Positions 55,901 to 64,000 of a DNA stretch of 64,000 nucleotides are shown here, in pieces. The translations under genes and the position numbers were made by a program. The stretch's first letter is position 1. Each line of letters starts with the position of its first letter. Origin of the DNA: Bolinopsis microptera (lineage: Eukaryota; Ctenophora; Tentaculata; Lobata; Bolinopsidae); the NCBI RefSeq assembly GCF_026151205.1, contig NC_087078.1:12135118-12199117 (forward strand). The letters are read 5' to 3'. Under the pieces are notes generated by a model. It saw only the letters and a program-made list of their open reading frames with translations, had not been told where the DNA came from and ran no database searches.

Positions 55901-58900
55901 AGTATAGTGAACCACACATCTGTCTTGACCTTTTCTGACCATCAGTTCCAAACCCCAGCATATTATTCTCATGAGATAAAATTCCACGCGGTCACGAAAA
56001 ACAACAAAGGTTCTGTTTTTACCGGCTCTGAAGGAGGAGCAATTTTGCACCTCAAAAAGTTAAACCTTGAAATCCTGGTATTATTATATAGTAGTAACTA
56101 GTAGCCAACATTCCTAGAAGCTCTAAAATCAGTGCCTAATTTCTTTCGCTCCGATTCATATAGTTTTTATGCTGAGGTAAAGATAAAGTCTCGTAAGGAG
56201 ACTTTAACATAAGGATAAGCCCATATCCAAAAACCCGCATTCTCGCATTCTAAGAATGTAGGAAATTTTTAAAAGTAGGAAATTTTTGACAAAAAGTAGG
56301 AAATTCTAGAGCCAACTCTGAAAATTTTCGATAATATTTCAGTAGGAATTTAAGTGAAAGAGCAGACTAAAAGTTGCTGGACCGTTATTTAAATGTCCTC
56401 AGTCAGGGATCCACTGATCCAGTCTATCAAATTTCGTTTCACAGACCAAAGTTTGTTGCTATTAGCTACAAAATCTGTGCATCAAGTAACCACTAACCAG
56501 ATGCTAATTATTGGGGCATTTTCGCGTATACGACATAAATAGTTGTCATTATTACTTTATTTACATTTTACTATCTACTTATCTAGTCTATGAAACCGGA
56601 TATGTCTACAGTGTCACCCGATATCTGTATTGGCAAGCAGTAGCAATAGATATACACATCACGTCTTCAATGTGTGTATCACACTGCACACACCCAGCCC
56701 AAATTCGTGTGGCGTGAGAAAATATCAGAAAAACAGGGCGTTTTAACTAATCTGTACGATGATGCTAGAATGGGCGTGAGAATTGGACTTTTTCTAGTTT
56801 TTTAATTAGTCGCTCTGCCCGCTTGCTTTTGTTGCTTACATTGGGTTGTTGAACTTCCTATTTATCATGAATCGTCCAAAGTTCAAGTCTAAATCCGAGG
56901 TCCAATGCGGTATATGCAAAGAAGTTTGTACTCGAGCCGATAATCTAAAAGTTCATTTTAAGAGGTGTCACCCAGGGCATCAGCCCTATGAATTCATACC
57001 GAATCAACCTAAGTTGAGGTAGCTATCACATTAAGACATTAATCGGGTGGAAATCATTTTTGCATGAATTATCTTTACATGCTCCTGATCCTAGTTAGGT
57101 ATCACTTTGCTAAATATACATATCTTGGATTGATCTTGACTCAGAATTTATAAAACTGATCAAGAGCTTTAAGTATGAGCAAAATTTAAAATCCCGTATT
57201 TATCGTTAAAACATCGCATGTAACAGTTTTCAGAAAGCACGTGATACAACTAAAGTAACGTCAAACATTGACTTGAGTGCAGAAAATACAGGGTCTGGAC
57301 CAGGGTCTGAGCCAAGTGTTTAGGGATTCTAGAATCCAGACAATTTATCCCAATAAAAATTGAAAACAGAAAATAGTATGCTAAAATCGTTCTCCATTGT
57401 CAGATTCGTTCCAGGAGGCCAAATCTAGTTTAAATTTCCAAAATTTTCGGGGGCTTCGCCCCCAAAAGTAACCTAGGATTATCTATTAAAAAGCATTCCG
57501 GGCCCTAAAAAAGTAAAATTGAGAATCTGGAATCCGCCATGAAAAATCTTTGAACCGCGCGAATACAAAGACTTTTTATGCGAGCGAAGCGAGTGGGCCA
57601 CAGAAAACGAAAAAATTGAGAATGTAGGAAATTAAAAATTTTTTGGATATGGGAGGATAAGTCGCACTTGGCTGAATTCTCGTGTAAAAATCCCCAGTTT
57701 GTAAGATATATTGTAGTAAATATACAGATACTTCCTGAACCTGATTCACTCTAGTTTTTGATCCGGCTACTGCCTACGCCCTAGAGCTGCGGAAACTATA
57801 ATTAGAGTACGGAGCGTTAAAGAGACTTGCAGACTGTTAAATCAGCTTACTAAATTGGGTGGAGGGTGAGGTGGCTGCCCAAAAATAAAAAGCGAGAGCC
57901 AAATTTAGATATCAGCTTGTTTCTTTCTGTCGACTAGACTTTCATGTTTCCAATACTCAACTGACGAACATTTTCTAGACAAAATTCTCTAGTATTAACA
58001 TTACCCCCTGAACTCTAAAGTTTGTCAGATCACGTGACTAACTATCCTAAAGAATGTCACGTGACCAGACAACTTGCCAATAACTCCCAGTCTGTAACTT
58101 ATTAACGGGGTACTGAAGTGTTAACTTTACCACGTTCTACACTTCACCTACTTCCACCAGACTTCCACGTTAACACGCACTGTCTGCAAACTAGTCGTGC
58201 TAATAGTAATACCTCTTAGGATATTCGCTGACATATATGCTTAATATGCTTACTTATCGCTGAATTGTGAAAGACAAAGAACTATCGTCATTTCATATCT
58301 TCTTCCAGACTTGACGCGTTATTTCTCTTTCTTTACTTTCGTTTTTTTCTGCCGATTTTCGCCGCAACGCGTCGTCAGGTGTAACAATAGCGATACCACT
58401 CAACAGATCCAACGTGTTGAAATTATTCGGAGAAGTCTAGCGCAACTAGTAGCAGTGTCCAGCTGTACTTCACTGACTTCACATCAGGTTCCTGGGTATC
58501 TTTATATCACTAGTATAGGTACACTGGAACACACGTACGTGGTAAAATATATAGACTGGTGGACCTGCATGACCCTGGAACGGTCCTGCTGGAGACGTTT
58601 TAAACACTTTTTATTTTGTTAAAACCGGTGAGCTATTGTCTGTTACGCTGGTACCATGTTGGAAGTTGGACCTTTCGGCGCACTTAGCCTGCTTTAAGAC
58701 TATTGTTCATGCTTTAAGAATATTTTTCATGCTTTAAGACTACTGTTTCATGCTTTAAGACTACTGTTTCATGCATCCAGAAAGTATTGAAGGTGTCCTG
58801 TTCTCACTCATCATTAGAATTCAAATCCAGGAAGTTCTGTGGACAAACCACGACTAAAAAACCTAAGATTTACGACCATTAGGCAGCAAGTAACCTCGTG

Positions 58901-60640
58901 GTCCACGAGGTTATTTGCTGCCTAATGGTCGTAAATCTTAGGTTTTTTAGAGGATACGCTAGTAATTCATGAAACAATAAAAATTTAAGGTCTAAAATTC
59001 CCACTATTTTACAACAATAAAATGTCTTAACGTTATAAAATAATACATTCTTTCCAATTAACATATCCACTGGGTCTGTAATATCGCCATAAACTCTCAG
59101 TTATTTAGTTACTAACTTACTTTAATGTGACAATATCCATTATCCTGATATTTTAATAAAAACTGTGCTCTGCTGTGCTCACCTCCCCCATGATAATCGG
59201 TATAATTAAGATAACCCACCTGTAATTATGATAATTTTATGATAATTTTCACCAGGAATCCCTGCTCGGACCGGATAACTTTGAGCTGGCACTGTCTCTG
59301 GGCCACTTAGCGAGTCTCTACAACTATGACATGCGGCGTTTTGACGACGCACTGCCGCTCTACCTGCGCTCTATAGATATTGCGCTCAAGATGTTCGGGC
59401 CTGCTTTCAGTGGGTTGGAGTACGATTACCGGGGTCTTATTTACCTTTATACTGCTACCAATCAGGTAGGACACATTCCACGGATAACTTAGTTCAGTAT
59501 GTGGGCAATCTATTGAAATATTATACGTTATACAATGTTCATCGTACCGTAGAGTATTTATAGTATTTATAGGGGATATTTTATATATTAATTATATATT
59601 AACGTAAACTTATAAGACAATTATTTGACGCTTGTGTATATTATGCACATTATACAACCACAATGGTCGAAAGATAAAAGTCAAATCTATCAAGTGTCGT
59701 TAATTTGAAGATTTTATCAATTAAATTGACGCCACATGAATAAAAATGTGCATTCTAACACTGTTTCTATTGCGGTGTCTGACAGTTAGCCGCAATCGAA
59801 AAAATTAGAGCGATCTTCCTGTAACGATTTCACGCGACATAATTAAGTTACGAATATGGGAATTCCGAGCCCTATTCTTATATTAGTGTTTCCATGTGAT
59901 AGTATATGTGAAATGTTTTGACGATTAAGTCGGGGACACTATTCTTCCAATACACTCATTATGTACTGTTACTACTACAGAATATAATGGTATCATTTAA
60001 TTTAAATGTTATAATACGATATTATTATATTATATTATTAAGAATATGTAGGATTTACCTAAAAGTGATCTATAGTTGACTAAAATGCTCTTCTAAACTA
60101 GCACCCCCCTTCTTAACTAGCACCCCCTTCTAAACTAGCACCCCCTTCTAAACTAGCACCCCCTTCTAAACTAGCATCCCCTTCTAAACTAGCACCCCCT
60201 TCTAAACTAGCACCCCCTTCTAAACTAGCACCCCCTTCTAAACTAGCATCCCCTTCTAAACTAGCACCCCCTTCTAAACTAGCATCCCCTTCTAAACTAG
60301 CACCCCTTTCTAAACTAGCACCCCCTTCTAAACTAGCACCCCCTTCTAAACTAGCACCCCCTTCTAAACTAGCACCCCCTTCTAAACTAGCACACCCTTC
60401 TAAACTAGCACCCCCTTCTAAACTAGCACCCCCTTCTAAACTAGCACCCCTTCTAAACTAGCACCCCCTCCCCAGTCGGACGAGTGTATGAAGTACCTAA
60501 TAAAGCTACAAGACTGGATAGACCTCCGCCAGACAGGTTCAGCTAACCCCACTCCGGGTAGCTCACTTACAAGTGCTGCCCACTCAGGGCAGTCAACTAA
60601 ACAGGTGCTAAAGGCTGTGTTTGTGGAGGAGACTCAGTGA
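41632..60640 (+). CDS. APPBP2: APPBP2 (TPR substrate receptor of CUL2 ubiquitin ligase), complete
   Basis: Eight in-phase exons: 41632-41808, 44435-44576, 44735-45081, 45227-45448, 50727-51015, 51183-51343, 59256-59465 and 60476-60640 (TGA). They give 570 residues against about 585 in human. The N-terminus LLQRLCIENI fits a BC-box-like helix. TPR units follow. Diagnostic blocks: EFLIDCGW, KHAVELAGSLYG, HPLYADTLQDYGFCLL, TAVAHEDLAYATYV, TAKHYGNLGRLYQSM and FSGLEYDYRGLIYLY. The human protein binds the APP tail and serves as a CRL2 receptor for C-terminal degrons. The ATG is preceded by an acceptor-like TTTTCAG and the frame is open upstream, so a further 5' exon is possible. A poly(A) signal AATAAA lies at 60974. 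The 45449-50726 and 51344-59255 introns are large, and the latter hosts three mobile or foldback elements. Confidence 0.95.
45449..50726. other. Large APPBP2 intron (5.3 kb)
   Basis: AT-rich. Short local repeats: AAACTCTGTAGT units at about 47548-47670 and GAGCTGCAACCTGCA at 48690-48740. A CGGCACC array at 49583-49706 is listed separately. No gene, RNA or transposon was recognised. Confidence 0.5.
49583..49706. repeat. Short minisatellite of ACCAATACGGCACC/TTCACGGC modules
   Basis: Alternating CACCAATACGG and CACCTTCACGG modules of 11-12 bp, about eleven in all, in the APPBP2 intron. Confidence 0.8.
51826..52626 (+). CDS. Transposase-like protein, probably C-terminal part
   Basis: 266 codons from the first ATG, but the frame is open from 51727. 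A good acceptor (GTCAATACAG) at 51735 allows an upstream exon or a deleted N-terminus. The segment before the ATG (ELSKWEYPPVFYFNKTGDFP) is clearly protein-like. Helical middle: KLVNCLHYLSTRFI, FRFFTLWGEHS. The C-terminal FLSSDQNEQLFARIRVG followed by HSGRRTQ resembles the late helical region of DDE transposases, where a glutamate follows a long insertion. No full DDE triad is visible, so an intact catalytic core is not shown. It lies within an element with matching TIRs and target duplication. Confidence 0.6.
   Translation: MQDICHELKKLVNCLHYLSTRFIIMADSDSIEDTKFTLNWGMILKLATESEEFRDSVSLTTLQHSDRQNPQCAAELTAKWDVLKQAGFLSLSAYLKAGFLLLAAFYDKSLTVSERAENAWTVFRFFTLWGEHSKKLNTSENFITRESFKDLISAANGLVLYFVDLICNHPKAPVVPWFLSSDQNEQLFARIRVGRHSGRRTQIDSTRVPEAMGRYNRLLEVENTLDVECGTSVHKTAHTRGRHSFVLSGANIQRKRLLLILEVRSR
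52623..53291 (+). CDS. Second transposon protein, unknown, starts by ATGA overlap
   Basis: 222 codons; its ATG overlaps the stop of the preceding frame (ATGA at 52623-52626). N-terminal Ser-rich, then a strongly acidic block (SDDESDHESEDNFSDYEDEE), a basic KSRRKRFF motif, and a beta-rich C-terminal half (VQVGGTITGILITG, VVQGKVLSISVKT, AVAICIEHD, WVKTQDGSIISLDWENVVVMV). No family recognised. The overlap could mean reinitiation, a frameshift splitting one ancestral protein, or separate splicing. Confidence 0.55.
   Translation: MSNLIIQSLKRGSKIGEELFVSSSSYGSSYLSGDNGNVISERRRSLQFPLSYGSEQQSDDESDHESEDNFSDYEDEELVDSSTKVVTKYCNQGKTNFGAKSRRKRFFGLALDTSIGLYRPVCKGLAEPELCNAQEVQVGGTITGILITGKDEKRRRTVVQGKVLSISVKTSKASQRKGNARSGERRPAVAICIEHDMSSQCWVKTQDGSIISLDWENVVVMV
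53603..54040. other. Intron segment between transposon and long palindrome
   Basis: No coding or repeat structure recognised. Confidence 0.5.
54041..55418. repeat. 1.38-kb near-perfect palindrome (foldback) with G9/C9 ends
   Basis: Two arms of about 670 bp, a few percent diverged, flank a 23-bp spacer (54718-54740). Outer ends: CAATT..TTAA followed by nine G (54052-54060), and nine C followed by TTAA (55399-55411). Examples of pairing: GGCGGCCAAATTC at 54705 with GAATTTGGCCGCC at 54741; CCAATGGGTATTTTTTTGTG at 54061 with CACAAAAAAATACCCATTG at 55379. Frames open on both arms are mirror images and are not regarded as genes. TTAA at both ends could be a target duplication (Kolobok/piggyBac-like) or part of the palindrome. 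Confidence 0.95.
55419..56211. other. Intron segment, nothing recognised
   Basis: AT-rich; frames on both strands at 55844-56101 overlap and are not convincing. Confidence 0.45.
56220..57653 (+). mobile_element. 1.43-kb DNA transposon with 14-bp TIRs and perfect 8-bp target duplication
   Basis: Ends CCCATATCCAAAAA and TTTTTGGATATGGG. Flanked by AGGATAAG at 56212-56219 and 57654-57661. Subterminal GAATGTAGGAAAT motifs occur near both ends. Encodes at least a small zinc-finger frame; no transposase core is visible, so it is probably non-autonomous. Confidence 0.9.
56867..57022 (+). CDS. Small C2H2 zinc-finger frame inside the transposon
   Basis: 51 codons. After a basic start (MNRPKFKSKS) comes one finger: CGIC, twelve residues, then H-FKRC-H (C-x2-C-x12-H-x4-H). 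The stop overlaps a donor-like TTGAG|GTAGCT, so it may be the first exon of a longer protein. DNA-binding fingers at the N-terminus are common in transposases and their derivatives. Confidence 0.5.
   Translation: MNRPKFKSKSEVQCGICKEVCTRADNLKVHFKRCHPGHQPYEFIPNQPKLR
57662..59255. other. Intron segment with one long hairpin
   Basis: Apart from the hairpin at 58854-58950 and four short ATGCTTTAAGA units at 58705-58775, no structure was recognised. A frame at 58311-58622 has no supporting features. Confidence 0.45.
58854..58950. repeat. 97-bp near-perfect hairpin
   Basis: Arms of 48 nt around a single-base loop (CTCGTGG-T-CCACGAG). Only one mismatch, which would be a G-U pair in RNA. Outer ends CTAAAAAACC and GGTTTTTTAG. 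No target duplication seen. It could be a miniature foldback element or a hairpin RNA source. Confidence 0.9.
59466..60089. other. 5' part of last APPBP2 intron
   Basis: AT-rich, no feature recognised before the minisatellite. Confidence 0.5.
60090..60475. repeat. 18-bp minisatellite forming the 3' splice region of the last APPBP2 exon
   Basis: About 21 copies of CCCCCTTCTAAACTAGCA. Each carries a CTAAAC branch-point-like core, a C/T-rich tract and an AG. The last unit runs straight into the true acceptor CCCCTCCCCAG at 60475. Confidence 0.93.
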
Positions 60641-62786
60641 TGTCCCTTTAACACAGAGACAATAACAGAGACTGTAAAAGCGCAGGCAGCTTGTGTGTGG
60701 TGTGGTGTGTGGATCTGCAGTGCTAGTGTGCAGTAGTGTGTGATAAATTAAGACAGTGTGTGAATAGTGGTGGAGGTTGGTTGGTTCTGACTTGTTGAAT
60801 TTCGTGAAAAAGTTCATGTAAAATGTAAATGTTGATGTAAAATGGGGCAGGAAACTGTTCTGAACCAACTGAATTTCATCAGAGTGACAGAATATATAGT
60901 GTGTGTTTTGAAAGGTTGGATTTAAGTTACTCTTGGAAAAGGCTTGGGTTTTCAATTATATGTCGTGTTTTTTAATAAAATGTTTTGTAAAAAACTGTAA
61001 GTGATGAAACAAACGGGCTATGTGCCACGGGTCTTGTATAATATTACCAATTCGGATAATATAAAAATATAGATATAATTTTTAAATTTTCCAAATATTT
61101 TACCCGTTGCAGACCCTGGTACAATTAATTGACTATAATCAGATGTTGTGAATGTTTTTTTAGAAAAGTTTACAACATGCGTAATACACGTTCATATTTT
61201 CCTTTAATAATAGTAGAATCTAGTAAGTAGCCGATAAGGAGTGTAAATATGTGACGACAAGTGACGAACTAATGTGCATATTTGTAGCATTAATAATATA
61301 CTTAGTTGAGCCACTAACGATAGAGAAACTGACGTTAAAACTATTTTCCTGAAATTTGTTCAAAATTTTTGATGTTTGTTTCCTTATCTTCGCATTCCTA
61401 ATATGAATAATATGTAATTTTTTCGTGTTAGATTGGATTGTTTGTAATAAATTTAGATTGTTTTCGATAATTGATTATTATTATTTACGCTTTAAAACTG
61501 AAGTAAAATAAAGCTATGCTTTGTTTTTAAAGTTAAATTATTATTATTAAATGTAGCAATTGGTTAAATGAACGTCAGTTTTAACCTTTTGTTTTTACTA
61601 CCTTGTTAAAATTGTTGTGTGAGCTTAATTATATGATGTTATTGACTCAACTCGAGAGATACTATTAGTACATTAAGCAGTTCAATCGGTATTTTAACAA
61701 AATATTAACATTATTCGTGGTTAAGCTACATTCCTTACAAGAAAAGTAGCAAATTGCATTCATGTTTAAACCGATTGAAGGGGAGACAGCAAGGATGGTA
61801 GCAATCTGTTCCGTATCTTCCCGGTTACTATTCTTGTTTCATATCAATAACAATTTAATCGAATATAGTAAACCTAATTGAACTGTTTATTGGAAAACTA
61901 GTTTACACTTTTCAAACGATCAAGATTTCAACGCCTGTTATCCTGGCTAATGACAATTACTAAAAAGGTCGATGTGTCAAGTGTCACATTCCTATGATAT
62001 ATTACAAAAATTTTATTTTAATTTTAAAACTATAACTCAATTTAAAATATAACGTTCTCAATTTCTTACATGTCAAAATTTGTAAAGCTTATTATACTTT
62101 AATGATGCTTTAAAAATAAATTAAACCATTCCTACGTGTGTGATTTTAATGACTTATAAAAAGGGTGTGGTCTGTGATTACAAATATTAAGGTGTTTACT
62201 GTTAATTGCTATTTGTAACAGCCAAGAATTGAGACATTAGATGTTTCCTATCTATACTCTGTAAGTAAGTGGAGACAAAAGATAATTTGAAACGATCAAC
62301 CAAATTACAAATAGGAAAACATCCATCTTCTTTCTCCCATATTGTGCAGATTTTTAGAGTGTGTTAGATGCGGTTTTAAGATCTCATGAAAATTGAAATA
62401 GGGCTAAAATATAATTCAATTAGGTGACAGTACGTGATGCCCAATTTGCAGAATATTTCACCTTTGATGGAACACTGACATTATTTCACGGTTACGGAAG
62501 GTATTTTGGCTAGAATTAGTTTGACATCACAGTGGTGATAATAACGTTGCAATTTAGGAACATCGAAAATATTGTGTCGTAAACGTATGGCGTCGACGCC
62601 AAACCGAATATTTATGTGATTGCGCACGCACGGTCTTATTTTATATGTGTAGAATTTGCCATCAAACGTGCCAGCGTGCCGGAGATAAGATGCGAATACA
62701 TCGCGTCGGGCCGTCCGATCCATTGACAGAGGATTTTCAATAATGTTAACCTCGTTGCTTGGTTACCTATAATATTTAGGATTGGG
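60641..62786. other. APPBP2 3' UTR and downstream sequence
   Basis: AATAAA at 60974-60979 is a plausible poly(A) signal. AT-rich sequence follows; no gene recognised. Confidence 0.5.
60974..60979 (+). promoter_or_regulatory. Candidate poly(A) signal of APPBP2
   Basis: Consensus AATAAA 334 nt past the stop codon, in the context TTTTTTAATAAAATG. Confidence 0.45.
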
Positions 62787-63148
62787 CGACATCTGTCCGA
62801 ATCAGAAAATAGGTTATTCGGACAATAGTTTATATCAGATCCTACCGTGCGATTTTCTTGAAAATTTCCATAAAGTAGAATGGTTATAGGACGGATAATC
62901 TGTGTAAGTTTGAGCGAGTTTCTATGTGCCAAATTTGAGATATCACCTTAAACACAAAAAATATCTCCAATTCGGTGGTTTGCAGTGGTACCAAGGCATG
63001 TATCATATCCAACGATACGATTTTCTTGGAACTTTCTAGATAGTAAGCTTTAAGACAAATAATTTGTGCAAGTTTGGGTGAATTTCTATGTGCCAAATTT
63101 GAGATATCACTTCAAACACAAGAAAATAGTGCTGTCGGACAGATGTCG
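62787..63148. repeat. Inverted 14-bp ends bounding a duplicated segment
   Basis: CGACATCTGTCCGA at 62787-62800 and its inverse at 63135-63148. Inside are two diverged direct copies of a unit of about 170 bp (each with CGATTTTCTTG and TTTCTATGTGCCAAATTTGA). No target duplication found; possibly a degenerate element. Confidence 0.5.
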
Positions 63149-64000
63149 TGTTACCATTAACAGACAGTTTGAAAAGTTTCCAAATGGGTGCTACAATTCA
63201 GGTTATCTCGACAGCGGGTTTGATGTTTGAGCGAAATACATTTTAAAAAACTAAGTGACAAATAATACACGTAATCTTGCAGTAATCAGTAATTATCATG
63301 ATACGTGTAAATGTATGACAAGATTCTCTTAATTTTATCCGCACAACTTTTAATTCTTACTATTCATGGTGCCATTTCCATCACAAATACCATGGTATAG
63401 GTAAAAGGGACCTAGATTATTTGGTTATTTTATACGAATAACAGATAGCCTCTAGGAGTAGGAGCTATATAGAAGATTAAGGTAGAAGTAACGAGGGTAG
63501 TGGACACTGGACATGAGTAACTCTTCATACTTACTACCAGATTTAATTGTTCACAGTTAGTGAATTAGTATGGTTTCGATTAAGTACTATTCGATGGAAA
63601 GTGGCACCAGGATCAGTTAAAACGTAAAGAATGTCGGAGTTTCAGTTAATAGAAGAATGTTTGTTGTTTATGGTCAATATACTGATACTTGAAACAATAA
63701 CTTTAATTACATGCAGGCTGCTTCAGAAGCTAGGCTTTAATCCCGTAATCCACCTTTGTCCTTAAACCGAACATTTCACTGCAGCCTATAATTAGCCTCA
63801 TCGAGTTTGGTGGGAGCTCTTTCTGCACCTGACTTCATCGATCAACAACTTTATCATCCAAATCTCACGTAATCTTCTAACGAAAACGCTCGCACTACCG
63901 TCGATGAGGCTAATTCAAATTCCGTAATATGCTATAAAGAGCAATAATTGATGATTTAAAATTAATTTGTTACTATTTTTTTTCGCCAAAAATCACGTGA
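63149..64000. other. Right-hand end of window, no gene recognised
   Basis: AT-rich. A 13-bp inverted pair (TTAGCCTCATCGA at about 63793; its inverse at about 63900) is the only structure noted. Confidence 0.4.

Noticed and set aside
58311..58622. 103-codon plus-strand frame in the APPBP2 intron
   Set aside because: No domain, no splice context and a composition typical of chance frames.

Overview
This is nuclear DNA from an invertebrate animal; the phylum cannot be fixed from the sequence. The genes are animal-type, split by many GT-AG introns, AT-rich and read in the standard code. The introns are crowded with minisatellites and transposons. All multi-exon models below were built by hand from splice sites, preserved reading phase and similarity to remembered families. 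None has transcript support.

Layout. (1) 590-14931, plus strand: the 3' part of a SynGAP/DAB2IP/RASAL-type RasGAP gene. Two genes lie antisense inside its introns: a small predicted secreted protein (1480-2577) and an 11-exon cytochrome P450 (5130-9691). (2) 16665-20951, minus: a complete four-exon anoctamin (TMEM16), convergent with the RasGAP gene. (3) 22275-31200, minus: a complete eight-exon Golgi pH regulator (GPHR/GPR89). An intact RTE-like LINE (about 24.4-27.45 kb) sits in one intron, on the opposite strand. (4) 32666-34545, minus: a complete seven-exon secreted PI-PLC X-domain (PLCXD) protein. (5) 35665-36333, minus: a probable mitochondrial ribosomal protein uL24m. (6) 36.7-44 kb: dispersed repeats and nested miniature transposons. 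(7) 41632-60640, plus: a complete eight-exon APPBP2, a TPR substrate receptor of CUL2 ubiquitin ligases. Its big introns hold two DNA transposons with perfect 8-bp target duplications and a 1.38-kb near-perfect palindrome. (8) 60.6-64 kb: downstream sequence with no gene recognised.

The genes do not form a pathway; they are unrelated housekeeping, signalling and membrane genes. The striking feature is how repeats relate to splice junctions. Several minisatellites are amplified copies of the adjoining 5' or 3' splice site (anoctamin intron 2, P450 introns 1 and 7, APPBP2 last intron). Two insertions in GPHR (the LINE and a G-run foldback) lie within about 20 nt of 5' splice sites. A second theme is foldback or TIR elements that start with a run of G and end with a run of C (30951, 37212, 51508, 54052). 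Two of these are bounded by 8-bp duplications.
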